NCBI GenBank assembly: GCA_009784275.1
Contig: WRCA01000006.1
Coordinates: forward strand, 1-51,229
Origin: Alphaproteobacteria bacterium
GTDB lineage: Bacteria > Pseudomonadota > Alphaproteobacteria > Rs-D84
Length of the DNA stretch: 51,229 nt
Direction of reading: 5' to 3'
In this document: one piece after another, positions 1 through 8,567 of the stretch
How the letters are laid out: each line of letters opens with the position of its first letter
Numbering within the stretch: position 1 is the first letter of the stretch
The notes under the pieces: generated by a model
Told to the model about the DNA's origin: nothing
The model's database searches: none
The model's input: the letters and a program-made list of their open reading frames with translations, nothing else
Program-made: the position numbers and the translations under genes

Positions 1-756
1 AATTGGGAATACGGAAATCATCTTTATCACTGCTGGGAAAAACATGGACATGGCTCCATGAATCTGGAAACAGCTTTGCAAAAATCATGTGATATTTATT
101 TTTATCAGATTGCATTACGAATTGGAATTAACCCTATCAAATCGATGGCTGAAAAACTGGGGCTGGGACAAAAGCTGTTGGATATTCTGCCGCGTGAAAT
201 GCCGGGTGTACTGCCTGACAGAGACTGGAAAAAACAAAACATCCGGCAGTCATGGATGCATGGCGACACTATAATGTCCGGCATAGGGCAGGGATATATT
301 CTGACGAATTGCCTGCAATTGGCGATTATGGGCGCACGTGCTGCGACCAATCGCGCCATTTTGCCAAAGCTGATAGAAGCAAAAGACAACAGATCAGAAG
401 CCAAAAGTCTGGGATTAAGTCCTGAAAATATAAAAATAGTAATGAATGGATTAGCGAAAGTTACACAAGAAGGCGGAACGGCTTATGGTGCCGCAATTAA
501 TATTCGCGGGCAAAAAATGGGCGGGAAAACTGGAACCAGTCAGGTGCGAAGAATAAGTTTGGAAGAACGCAAAAGTGGAGTAAAGACAAACGACCAGCTG
601 GCATGGAGCCAACGCAACCATGGTCTTTTTGTCGGGCTTGCGCCAATAGACGACCCAAAATATTCGGTCGCAATTATAACCGAGCATGCTGGTTCATCCG
701 GTCCCGCGGCACGCGCAGCAGCAGAAACTATGAAAGAGATATTAAAGAATGGCTAG
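1..756 (+). CDS. mrdA: Penicillin-binding protein 2, C-terminal part (5' truncated by window)
   Basis: This is the transpeptidase domain of PBP2, the enzyme that cross-links peptidoglycan during cell elongation in the periplasm. The frame is open from base 1, so the track start at 58 is only an internal Met. The second active-site motif (SCD) falls near window residue 29 and the third (KTGTSQ) near residue 176. The SxxK serine and the membrane anchor lie upstream of the window. The 3' end overlaps rodA by 8 bp, the usual mrdA-rodA pairing, because PBP2 works with the RodA glycosyltransferase. Identification is firm from motifs and partner gene. Confidence 0.93.
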   Translation, partial: NWEYGNHLYHCWEKHGHGSMNLETALQKSCDIYFYQIALRIGINPIKSMAEKLGLGQKLLDILPREMPGVLPDRDWKKQNIRQSWMHGDTIMSGIGQGYILTNCLQLAIMGARAATNRAILPKLIEAKDNRSEAKSLGLSPENIKIVMNGLAKVTQEGGTAYGAAINIRGQKMGGKTGTSQVRRISLEERKSGVKTNDQLAWSQRNHGLFVGLAPIDDPKYSVAIITEHAGSSGPAARAAAETMKEILKNG

Positions 757-1933
757 GCAGACTCGCATCTCAAGGGCAGAAAATATCGGCTTAACAGAAA
801 AGCTGCGTCATTTCAACTGGTCGCTATTTGTTCTGATGTCCCTTGTCTTGGTGCTGTCGATTGTGTCATTGTATTCGGCCGGAAAACCCGTATGCACTGA
901 AACGGCGGCCACTTGCAATAAGTTTGGCGGATGGTATCCATTTGCAATTTCACAGTTGGGAAAAATATTCTTGGGCCTTATCGTATTTTTTATCGTTGCA
1001 TTCGCGAATATAAAAACCTGGTTGAAAAACTCATATACGATTTATCTTTTGGCATTGATACTGGTGGTGCTTGTAACTTTTGTGGGACATACAGGAATGG
1101 GCGCGCAAAGGTGGCTTAATTTGGGTTTCATTCATATCCAGCCGTCAGAGTTTATAAAGATTGCGTTTGTTATGGCCTTGGCGCGATATTTCGCATGGAT
1201 GAATTCGGTAGAATTGTCAAAGTTCAAAAATTATCTGATTCCATTCGCATTGCTGGCCATTCCTTTTCTTTTAATTGTTGCGCAGCCGGACCTTGGCACA
1301 TCCGTGTCATTGGGGCTGATTACGGTCGGCATGTTTTATATTGTTGGCGCGAACAAGAAATGGTTTTTGATTGCGGGAATTTTGGCGGCGCTGGCGGCGC
1401 CAATGGTTTGGTATGGCGGAATGCATGATTATCAACGGAGTCGAATAATTACTTTCGTAAATCCAGAAGCTGATCCAAGCGGCGCTGGATATCAGATTAA
1501 CCAGTCGAAAATAGCATTCGGATCAGGCGGCATAATCGGCAAAGGATATTTGCAAGGCACGCAGTCGCATCTTTCATTCCTGCCGGAAAAACAAACTGAT
1601 TTTATTTTTGCAATGTTCGGGGAAGAGCTGGGGTTTGCCGGCGGTTTTCTGCTGATTATAATCTATTCCGCAATCATAGGAATGGTTTTTTGGGTTGCAA
1701 AAACATCCAGGAATAGATTCGGGCAATTGGTGTGTTTTGGTTTTATGTTGAATTTCTTTGTTTATTACTCTATAAATATCGCCATGGTTTTGGGACTGGT
1801 GCCGACTGTGGGGGTTCCGCTGCCGTTAATGTCATTCGGCGGATCGTCATTGTTGTCTTTGATGTTTGGGTTCGGGCTGGTACAAAATGCATATATTAAT
1901 AAGGATCAACAGCTATCCGCCAAAGGTATCTAG
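749..1933 (+). CDS. rodA: Rod-shape peptidoglycan polymerase RodA (SEDS family)
   Basis: Integral membrane glycosyltransferase that polymerises lipid II for the elongasome. The 394-residue protein has about ten hydrophobic segments and family signatures: a PSEFIKIA segment in the first half and FLPEKQTDFIFA in the second. Length is normal for RodA. It starts inside the end of mrdA (8-bp overlap, translational coupling) and ends one base before the topA start codon. RodA rather than FtsW is chosen because of the adjacent PBP2 gene. Confidence 0.93.
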   Translation: MARQTRISRAENIGLTEKLRHFNWSLFVLMSLVLVLSIVSLYSAGKPVCTETAATCNKFGGWYPFAISQLGKIFLGLIVFFIVAFANIKTWLKNSYTIYLLALILVVLVTFVGHTGMGAQRWLNLGFIHIQPSEFIKIAFVMALARYFAWMNSVELSKFKNYLIPFALLAIPFLLIVAQPDLGTSVSLGLITVGMFYIVGANKKWFLIAGILAALAAPMVWYGGMHDYQRSRIITFVNPEADPSGAGYQINQSKIAFGSGGIIGKGYLQGTQSHLSFLPEKQTDFIFAMFGEELGFAGGFLLIIIYSAIIGMVFWVAKTSRNRFGQLVCFGFMLNFFVYYSINIAMVLGLVPTVGVPLPLMSFGGSSLLSLMFGFGLVQNAYINKDQQLSAKGI

Positions 1934-1934
1934 T

Positions 1935-4199
1935 ATGAACTTACTTATCGTCGAATCTCCTGCAAAAGCGAAAACTATTGAAAAATATTTGGGCAAAGAC
2001 TATCGCGTTGTTGCGTCTGTCGGTCATGTGCGTGATTTGGTCCCAGAAGACGGCAGCGTTGATGTGAAGAATGATTTCGCAATGAAATGGCAGATTATGC
2101 CGGGAAAGGAAAAACAAATAAAAATAATTCTGGATGAATTAAAAAAAGCGGACGCGTTATATCTTGCGCCCGACCCTGACCGCGAGGGAGAGGCAATTGC
2201 ATGGCACTTGTTGGATATATTAAATTCGCGCGGCGCATTGAAAAATAAAAAAGTTTATCGCGTTACATTTAATGAAATTACAAAGAAAACTGTCCAAGCA
2301 GCAATTGATAACCCACGCGAAATCGACCAAAATTTAGTGGACGCGTATCTGGTGCGACGCGCTTTGGATTACCTGATTGGATTTAGATTATCGCCTGTGC
2401 TGTGGCGCAGAAATTTGGGACGCAGCGCCGGGCGGGTTCAGTCGGTCGCCGTTGCCTTGGTTGTCGCCAGGGAGCGTGAAATTGAAGCATTCAAACCAGT
2501 GGAATATTGGTCATTAGGTGCAGAATGCGCATTGGCAAAAAGTAATTTCATTGCGCAGCTTACGCGATTTGATGGTGAAAAAATTGAAAAGCTGTCCATC
2601 GAAAACAAAACTTCTATGGATACTATCCTGGCCGCAATTGGCGAACCTGTTATTCCTGCGGAAGTTATAAATGTCGAAAAGAAAAAGACTTCGCGCAAGC
2701 CGGCCGCGCCATTTACCACCAGCACTTTGCAACAAGAAGCGGCCCGAAAATTGAGGTTTTCATCAAAACGAACTATGTCCGTCGCGCAAAAGTTGTACGA
2801 GCAAGGACTGATTACATACATGCGAACTGATGCCACGAACCTGTCGCAAGATGCAGTTGCGTCCATCCGTAATTTCATACAAGAAAAATATGGCAATGCA
2901 TTTCTGCCCGGAATACCGAACATCTATGTGACCAAATCAAAGAACGCGCAAGAAGCGCACGAAGCGATACGTCCCACAGATGCGGCCCGTGTCGGCGCCG
3001 GCGAAGGTGACGAGTACAAGCTTTATGATTTGATATGGAAGCGCACGGTTGCCTGTCAGATGACCAATGCGGAATTTGATTCAGTTGTTGTTGATATAAA
3101 ACCAAACATCAAAACAGATGCGATCTTTCATGCAGTTGGTACAACACGCACATTTGACGGCTTTATGAAGGTTTATATCGAAGATAAAGATGATGCGGAA
3201 GAAGAAGGCGAAACAAAACTGCCGCCGATGGTTGTTGGCGATAAAATCAATATCACGAAATTGCTGCCGGAACAGCATTTTACTCAGCCGCCACCTAGAT
3301 ATACCGAAGCGTCACTTGTGAAAAAGTTGGAAGAACTGGGGATCGGGCGACCATCGACCTATGCAACGATTATGTCCACTATCGTTGATCGCGAATATGT
3401 AAAGATTGATAAACAGCGATTTTTTCCAACGCCCGCAGGCTGGATAGTCGCAGCGTTTTTATCGCGTTATTTCGTAGATATAATCGCGGTTGATTTCACT
3501 GCGAAAACCGAAGATACATTGGATGACGTCGCGGCGGGTGAACAGAAACGCTTGGCAGCACTACTGGCATTCTGGAATCCATTTAATAAAGTTCTGGAAA
3601 GTGCAAAAGATGTTCCAACGCCAGAAGTATTGCTTGAAATTAATAAAGATCTGGCTGCGCATTTATTCCCTGATGATAATCGTATCTGCCCTGAATGCAG
3701 CAAAGGCACACTTTCATTAAAGGTATCGAAATACGGCGCATTCTTGGGCTGCAGCAATTATCCAGAATGCAAATATACGAAGAATCTGGCTGCTACTGAC
3801 AATGCTGGGGAAAAATCCGGTGATGAAAACGGCGCCAAAACCAATACTAACAACGACCTGGGCGAAGGGATAAAATTTATGATTGGTCGTTTCGGGCCTT
3901 ATGTTACGGATGGCAAGAAAAATGCGAGCGCGAAAAAATATACTGCCGAAACCATGACCTTGGAAATCGCAAAAGAATTACTATCTGGCGAAAAGAAAAA
4001 AGCCGAAGGCATCGAACTTGGCACAAATCCAGTTACCGGAAAGCCGATATTGTATTATGCCGAAGGAAGATATGGTGCATATATTTCCAGTAATAAAGTA
4101 AATGTATCTGTTAAAGAACAGCCCGACCTTACCACCGCCACAGATTTGATTAATAATAAAAAACCCAGCACAAAGAAGACATGGGGAAAGAAAAAATAG
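1935..4199 (+). CDS. topA: DNA topoisomerase I
   Basis: Type IA topoisomerase that relaxes negative supercoils. The TOPRIM domain begins at the N-terminus (LLIVESPAKA); the active-site tyrosine is in the YMRTDAT motif near residue 300. A C4 zinc module (CPEC ... CSNYPEC) lies near residue 590, followed by C-terminal repeats of the GRFGPY / GRYGAY type. I place the start at the ATG at 1935, giving 754 residues; the track start at 1866 lies within rodA and adds residues unlike the family. Only one base separates it from rodA, so it is probably co-transcribed with mrdA-rodA. A terminator follows. Confidence 0.95.
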   Translation: MNLLIVESPAKAKTIEKYLGKDYRVVASVGHVRDLVPEDGSVDVKNDFAMKWQIMPGKEKQIKIILDELKKADALYLAPDPDREGEAIAWHLLDILNSRGALKNKKVYRVTFNEITKKTVQAAIDNPREIDQNLVDAYLVRRALDYLIGFRLSPVLWRRNLGRSAGRVQSVAVALVVAREREIEAFKPVEYWSLGAECALAKSNFIAQLTRFDGEKIEKLSIENKTSMDTILAAIGEPVIPAEVINVEKKKTSRKPAAPFTTSTLQQEAARKLRFSSKRTMSVAQKLYEQGLITYMRTDATNLSQDAVASIRNFIQEKYGNAFLPGIPNIYVTKSKNAQEAHEAIRPTDAARVGAGEGDEYKLYDLIWKRTVACQMTNAEFDSVVVDIKPNIKTDAIFHAVGTTRTFDGFMKVYIEDKDDAEEEGETKLPPMVVGDKINITKLLPEQHFTQPPPRYTEASLVKKLEELGIGRPSTYATIMSTIVDREYVKIDKQRFFPTPAGWIVAAFLSRYFVDIIAVDFTAKTEDTLDDVAAGEQKRLAALLAFWNPFNKVLESAKDVPTPEVLLEINKDLAAHLFPDDNRICPECSKGTLSLKVSKYGAFLGCSNYPECKYTKNLAATDNAGEKSGDENGAKTNTNNDLGEGIKFMIGRFGPYVTDGKKNASAKKYTAETMTLEIAKELLSGEKKKAEGIELGTNPVTGKPILYYAEGRYGAYISSNKVNVSVKEQPDLTTATDLINNKKPSTKKTWGKKK

Positions 4200-4207
4200 T
4201 TAAGTCG

Positions 4208-4231
4208 AAACCCGCCGATTGGCGGGTTTTT
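4208..4231 (+). terminator. Rho-independent terminator after topA
   Basis: AACCCGCC and GGCGGGTT form an 8-bp stem around a GATT loop, followed by a short T run. It sits 9 bases after the topA stop and just before the convergent gene end at 4234. Confidence 0.85.
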
Positions 4232-4233
4232 AC

Positions 4234-4818
4234 TTATTTTAAGTTACTATAATATTCTTTGGCGACTTTTGTTCTTTCATTATCTTTTCTTTTTATCTCT
4301 TCGAAAGACACTTCCGGATCTGTTAACAAGAACGCTTCCGCTGTTTTTTTCGCGCGTCTTTTTGTTATTAACTGCACCGGAATGGTGCCGACGCCTATTT
4401 GAGCACGCTTTGCGTTGTCTATGGCCGATTTTTTAGAAAAGATTGTGCTCGCACGTATGTTGGTATATAAATTTGCGCGCAAGACCGCACCACCGCCGCC
4501 ATTTGTAAATAAAAGCGCGCGCTCATGCGGGCCTTCTACAAACTCATGCGCCAATTCGCCGGTATTATGTCCGGCAAGCGCAACCCAGTCCATAGGTATT
4601 GCAAGATCGGGACTATACCCGGCAAGCTCGCCGCCATTCGCACTGGCGATATTATATTTTTTCACAAGTTTATAAGGAATTTTATCAACAAAAACCAAAC
4701 TCCATTTCTGCTTGATCTTCGGTTTTTCAGACAGATACTCAAAAACTTCTCTCGCAACTCTTACACAATCTTTGGATGCAAAAAAATAAACTTTCTGCGT
4801 CTGATGATAATCTGACAT
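4234..4818 (-). CDS. Conserved-looking hypothetical protein, 194 aa
   Basis: I do not recognise this protein. It is soluble, with no signal peptide or membrane segment, and has a lysine-rich C-terminal tail. A central glycine-rich stretch (FTNGGGGAVLRA) and a histidine-containing segment (AGHNTGELAHEF) are its most distinctive parts. The gene is convergent with topA and divergent from the inositol-phosphatase-like gene, with its own good promoter at 4848-4875 and a purine-rich ribosome site before the ATG. Codon use by eye resembles its neighbours, so it is probably a resident gene rather than a recent import. Confidence 0.7.
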   Translation of the reverse strand: MSDYHQTQKVYFFASKDCVRVAREVFEYLSEKPKIKQKWSLVFVDKIPYKLVKKYNIASANGGELAGYSPDLAIPMDWVALAGHNTGELAHEFVEGPHERALLFTNGGGGAVLRANLYTNIRASTIFSKKSAIDNAKRAQIGVGTIPVQLITKRRAKKTAEAFLLTDPEVSFEEIKRKDNERTKVAKEYYSNLK

Positions 4819-4847
4819 GGTCTTCTCTTTCGTATATTATTAGCCCC

Positions 4848-4875
4848 AGACTAGCATAACTACACCATTTGTCAA
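4848..4875 (-). promoter_or_regulatory. Promoter of the 194-aa hypothetical gene
   Basis: On the minus strand there is an exact TTGACA (-35, 4870-4875), a 16-bp spacer and TAGTCT (-10, 4848-4853), about 30 bases before the start codon. Confidence 0.55.
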
Positions 4876-4886
4876 TATCTTTGCGT

Positions 4887-4914
4887 TTGACAAATTGGAT
4901 TGCTATGATAATAT
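4887..4914 (+). promoter_or_regulatory. Promoter of the inositol-monophosphatase-like gene
   Basis: TTGACA (4887-4892), 16-bp spacer, TAATAT (4909-4914). It is back-to-back with the minus-strand promoter; the two -35 boxes are only 11 bp apart, so shared regulation is possible. Confidence 0.55.
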
Positions 4915-4955
4915 GATCGATATGTTTTAAAGCTGTGTAATCAGGCGAAAAACCA

Positions 4956-5792
4956 ATGATTGAAAAATTCTTTCCATTTTTAATGACCGCTGGGAAATAT
5001 GCTGCAGATATGCAGAAGAATATCGATTTTCTTGGCAGCTATTCCAAATCGGAACAAATCGCAGATATAGTAACCAGAATAGATCTAGATATCTCACAGA
5101 AATTCATAAAATTCTGCGCGGACAATTTTGAAGGCGAAGATTACATAATCGTTGATGAAGAACGCTTGCAAGATTTGGGCGCCGACCCAAAGGCTGAAAT
5201 TAAAAATCATAAATATGCATTTATAATTGACCCCATTGACGGCACATTACCATATAGAAACAAATTGCCTATGTGGGCAATATCGATTGGCGTTTGGAGT
5301 TATGGTCAGCCCCTTTATGGCGTCGTATATGCCCCATCTATGCAAATTATGCAATATTGCGATGACGATAATGCATATTTGATAGAAGGCGTTTTCACCA
5401 GTCAGGAATGGAAACAAACTATAAAGCCATTACCCGATTCCGAAGAAAGTTCTAAATTATTCATTATGACCAGCAATAGCATTCTGATGGCGCGACATTG
5501 GCGCGAACATAAGATCCCGCGACAAAGCTTTAACAGCGCGGTAATTTCCGGAATGATGGTTTTGACCGGTAAGGCAATCGGATTTATTGGTCGCGATTAC
5601 CTGTGGGATTTCGCGGCATTGCTGCCTATCGCGAATAAAGTCGGTGTGAAAATTTACAATTTCAAAACCAAACAAGTCTTTGATTTTTCCATGTTGAATA
5701 ATAAATTGGGGCTGGCCGACTATGAACTTATTTGCCGCCCAAAATATTTGGAATTTATCAAAGAAAACACAGAATATTCAGATGTGAAATAG
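4956..5792 (+). CDS. Inositol monophosphatase family phosphatase
   Basis: Member of the magnesium-dependent IMPase/FBPase fold (SuhB, CysQ, HisN relatives), which hydrolyses small phosphate monoesters. Visible signatures are the DEER acidic motif near residue 68, the metal-binding DPIDGT near residue 93, and WDFAAL near residue 212. The usual NF after the DGT is replaced by LPY, and the protein (278 aa) is slightly longer than SuhB. I cannot assign the substrate. It has its own promoter and a 120-bp gap to the next gene. Confidence 0.8.
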   Translation: MIEKFFPFLMTAGKYAADMQKNIDFLGSYSKSEQIADIVTRIDLDISQKFIKFCADNFEGEDYIIVDEERLQDLGADPKAEIKNHKYAFIIDPIDGTLPYRNKLPMWAISIGVWSYGQPLYGVVYAPSMQIMQYCDDDNAYLIEGVFTSQEWKQTIKPLPDSEESSKLFIMTSNSILMARHWREHKIPRQSFNSAVISGMMVLTGKAIGFIGRDYLWDFAALLPIANKVGVKIYNFKTKQVFDFSMLNNKLGLADYELICRPKYLEFIKENTEYSDVK

Positions 5793-5851
5793 CGGCTAAA
5801 AGAAACAATTTTGCCATTCAATAAATACCCATTTGACAACCGGATTTTGAC

Positions 5852-5879
5852 TTGAATTCTGAAATCCATGCTCTATAAT
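5852..5879 (+). promoter_or_regulatory. Promoter of the adenylate-kinase-like/dnaG pair
   Basis: TTGAAT (5852-5857), 16-bp spacer, perfect TATAAT (5874-5879). Start of transcription would be near 5886, about 30 bases before the ATG at 5917. Confidence 0.6.
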
Positions 5880-5916
5880 CCAGCCACACAGTCCATGTCA
5901 AATACTGGAATAACAT

Positions 5917-6504
5917 ATGGAAAATAGAGTAACTTGCTTCAATGGTCCGATGGGATCCGGCAAAACCGCCATACCAAAGCTTATTCAATTGCTCTGTCCG
6001 ATGCCCATCAAAATAATAGGGGTCGGCGATATGTTGCGCGCGGCCCAGGTTGATGGTCGCCTTGATCAAGCCCGAACGAAAAAAATGAATGACGGATATC
6101 TGTTGGATTCTGAATTCATATGGAACTTTATAAAACCGAATTTACCAATAGATAAATCATTTTTCATAGATGGATTTCCGCGTCGCAGCAACCAGGTTCC
6201 AATGATTCTGAAATGGTGTCAGGAAAACAAATTCAGCATGTTATATTTCAATATAACTCAATCTCACGAAATTACCGAACGCCGCCTGTCCGAACGCTCG
6301 GCGGAGCGCAACAGGAATGATAATAAGCCGAAAACACGCGGCGTAAGATGGAAAGAATATGAAAAACATACCCAAAACGTCGCTAATGAACTAAATAAAC
6401 AAATCCACAATTTCCCTATTCCGTTGGAAATTATCGAATTCGACTCGAACCAAATCATAGATTACCCCAGCCTGTTTAAATACACCAAGGTCAGGACTAA
6501 TTAA
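5917..6504 (+). CDS. Adenylate-kinase-like nucleoside monophosphate kinase
   Basis: P-loop kinase related to adenylate kinase. The Walker A loop is GPMGSGKT (residues about 10-17), a GDMLRA segment matches the AMP-binding region, and DGFPRR matches the family signature. An RLSERSAER stretch corresponds to the LID-side arginines. The remainder is divergent, and the lid lacks a clear zinc or canonical lid motif, so a specialised NMP kinase rather than the housekeeping Adk is likely. It lies 6 bp before dnaG and probably shares its transcript. Confidence 0.75.
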   Translation: MENRVTCFNGPMGSGKTAIPKLIQLLCPMPIKIIGVGDMLRAAQVDGRLDQARTKKMNDGYLLDSEFIWNFIKPNLPIDKSFFIDGFPRRSNQVPMILKWCQENKFSMLYFNITQSHEITERRLSERSAERNRNDNKPKTRGVRWKEYEKHTQNVANELNKQIHNFPIPLEIIEFDSNQIIDYPSLFKYTKVRTN

Positions 6505-6510
6505 GCCAAA

Positions 6511-8136
6511 ATGGCATATGCGACAAATAATTTTAATGATGAATTGCGCGCAAGGCTGTCCATTGTGGATGTTGTTGGCCGGCGTGTTCCACTTTCCAAG
6601 AGAGGCCAAAATTACTGGGGATGCTGTCCTTTTCACAATGAAAAAACTGCTTCGTTTTCAGTTAGCGAGCAAAAGGGCTTTTATCACTGTTTCGGATGTG
6701 GTGAGCATGGCGACATAATCTCGTTCGTGATGAAATCCCAGAATATGCAATACATTGATGCTATTAAAGAACTGGCGCAGCTCGCAGGGCTTAAAGTGCC
6801 AGAATTTAAACCCAAGACGCCGGAACAAGCCGCTCGTGAAGCTTCATATTTCGAAATAATGGAAGGTGCCACGCGGGTTTATCAGGAGGCTTTATGGTCT
6901 CACGCCGGCGCAACAGCTTTGGAATATATACGCAAGCGCGGATTTTCTGATGAGGTTATAAAAAAATATAGGCTGGGGTTTGCACCATCGGGAAATAAAA
7001 TCGCGGCAAAATTCGCAAGTCAAAAGGTTGCAAATGTTGTAGCGACCGGCCTTGTGCGCCAGAATGAGCGTGGCGCATATGACTTCTTTCGCGATCGTCT
7101 GATGTTTCCAATTTTCAATCCGAATGGCCAAGTGATTGCTTTCAGCGGGCGTTCGTTAGACGGCAGCGAGCCGAAATATATCAACACCCAAGACACCGAA
7201 TTATTTCATAAAAGACGCACCATATTCGGATTTAATTTCGCGCGCGATGCAATTTATAAAGCAAATCGCAGCATTGTTGTCGAAGGTCAAATTGATGCAA
7301 TTCAAATGCAGATTCATGGGTTCCCGGAAACTGTCGCGCCACTGGGTACCGCATTAACCGAGGAACATCTGCAGATTCTGTGCAAGGCAAATCGCAATAT
7401 TATCTTTTGTTTTGACGGTGATACGGCGGGGCAAAAGGCCGCGGCGCGCGCGGCAGGACTGATGATGCCTTTGCTTCGTGATAATTCCGATGTGCGCTTT
7501 GCCTTCGTTACTGGGGGAAAAGATCCAGATGATGTTTTGCGGCAAAAAGATGGGAAAAACATTATGGATTCTGTTATAAAATCCGCGATTCCTTTGGTGG
7601 ATTTTTTATGGCAGATAACAAATAAGAATTATTTGATTTCAACGCCTGGGGGCAGGGCCACCGCGGAAAAATTATTGCGTGCGGAAATTGAAAAGATAGC
7701 CGACCCAAATCTTAAAAACGAATTCCGGCAAGAGTATGATCAACGGAAATTTAACGAATGGCATAAATGGAAGGCGGAAGGCAAAAAACAAAAAGCAAAT
7801 GTAGAAGTACCAAAAGTTGATTCATTGGATCAAAAAACACTTTCTGAAATTGCGGCAAATTATCCAACATTGATTGAAAAGCATTCGGAGTTTTTGTTAA
7901 AGATCGGTGCGGACCTTGGTGGCGGCCACGCCCACGGAAATGCGATAAATCTAACCGAGGAAGATGCAGAAAAATTTATCGTCGCATTAAAATTAAAAAA
8001 TCATATTAGTAATTTGAATTCTGATCGCGCAGTAGCATTGAAAGAAATGACCCCGGAATCACTGGCTCGGATTAAAGCGCTTGATTCCGAAATAAATGAT
8101 GCAACAGAAAAGCTAAACAGACTGTCAGAAATTTAA
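6511..8136 (+). CDS. dnaG: DNA primase
   Basis: Makes RNA primers for replication. The CHC2 zinc-binding domain is clear (CPFHNEKTASF and YHCFGCG, residues about 38-65). The TOPRIM catalytic core shows VVEGQIDA near residue 257 and FDGDTAG near residue 300. At 541 residues it is somewhat shorter than typical proteobacterial primases, and the C-terminal helicase-interaction region is weakly conserved by eye. It lacks the common rpsU/rpoD neighbours and is paired instead with the NMP-kinase-like gene. Confidence 0.95.
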   Translation: MAYATNNFNDELRARLSIVDVVGRRVPLSKRGQNYWGCCPFHNEKTASFSVSEQKGFYHCFGCGEHGDIISFVMKSQNMQYIDAIKELAQLAGLKVPEFKPKTPEQAAREASYFEIMEGATRVYQEALWSHAGATALEYIRKRGFSDEVIKKYRLGFAPSGNKIAAKFASQKVANVVATGLVRQNERGAYDFFRDRLMFPIFNPNGQVIAFSGRSLDGSEPKYINTQDTELFHKRRTIFGFNFARDAIYKANRSIVVEGQIDAIQMQIHGFPETVAPLGTALTEEHLQILCKANRNIIFCFDGDTAGQKAAARAAGLMMPLLRDNSDVRFAFVTGGKDPDDVLRQKDGKNIMDSVIKSAIPLVDFLWQITNKNYLISTPGGRATAEKLLRAEIEKIADPNLKNEFRQEYDQRKFNEWHKWKAEGKKQKANVEVPKVDSLDQKTLSEIAANYPTLIEKHSEFLLKIGADLGGGHAHGNAINLTEEDAEKFIVALKLKNHISNLNSDRAVALKEMTPESLARIKALDSEINDATEKLNRLSEI

Positions 8137-8150
8137 CCCCAAAATAAAAA

Positions 8151-8170
8151 GGCGGGAATTCCGCCATTTC
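8151..8170. terminator. Terminator between dnaG and the lipoprotein gene
   Basis: GGCGG and CCGCC flank GAATT, preceded by an A-rich run and followed by a T-rich stretch, so it could stop transcription from both convergent genes. Confidence 0.65.
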
Positions 8171-8171
8171 A

Positions 8172-8516
8172 TTATCTCAAATTAATTACATGTGTTTCTA
8201 CTACTTGCTCCTGTATAACAGGCTTTGGAAACTCTGGGTATTTTGTTTGAAGCACATTCAGCGCACTATCATTCTTTTCATATGCTGTGGCCCATCCGTC
8301 AACCAGTTCTGCGGCCTGTTCCCAATTCGTAAGATCAGCAGCCATACTTGTATTTTCAAGAACCTCCAGGGCAATAATAAGCGCTACCCTTACATTTTCC
8401 AGGCTATCGCGCTGAACAAGCAAACGATCGTATTCCGCGCGGTCTTTCCTTTTGCCACATCCGATCAGTATCAGCGCTGTAAGCAAAAATGGAAGATATT
8501 TTTTCGTTCTTTTCAT
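8172..8516 (-). CDS. Small predicted lipoprotein, 114 aa
   Basis: The N-terminus is a lipoprotein signal: basic residues, a hydrophobic core and a lipobox ending LIGC at about residue 20. The mature part is about 95 residues, helical and acidic, and could form a short coiled coil; I see no known domain. It is expected to be anchored in the inner or outer membrane. A good promoter (8536-8563) and an AAAGGA ribosome site precede the ATG. No function can be assigned. Confidence 0.75.
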   Translation of the reverse strand: MKRTKKYLPFLLTALILIGCGKRKDRAEYDRLLVQRDSLENVRVALIIALEVLENTSMAADLTNWEQAAELVDGWATAYEKNDSALNVLQTKYPEFPKPVIQEQVVETHVINLR

Positions 8517-8535
8517 AGTATTATCCTTTACCAGA

Positions 8536-8563
8536 ACAATACTATTATTTAATAATTTGTCAA
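8536..8563 (-). promoter_or_regulatory. Promoter of the small lipoprotein gene
   Basis: Minus strand TTGACA (8558-8563), 16-bp spacer, TATTGT (8536-8541). Confidence 0.55.
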
Positions 8564-8567
8564 TGTT

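Noticed and set aside
1866-1934. Upstream start of the topA ORF
   Set aside because: These codons lie within rodA; the ATG at 1935 begins exactly with the conserved TOPRIM sequence.
2438-2923. 161-aa minus-strand ORF within topA
   Set aside because: Shadow of topA with no ribosome site and Cys/Arg-rich composition typical of antisense frames.
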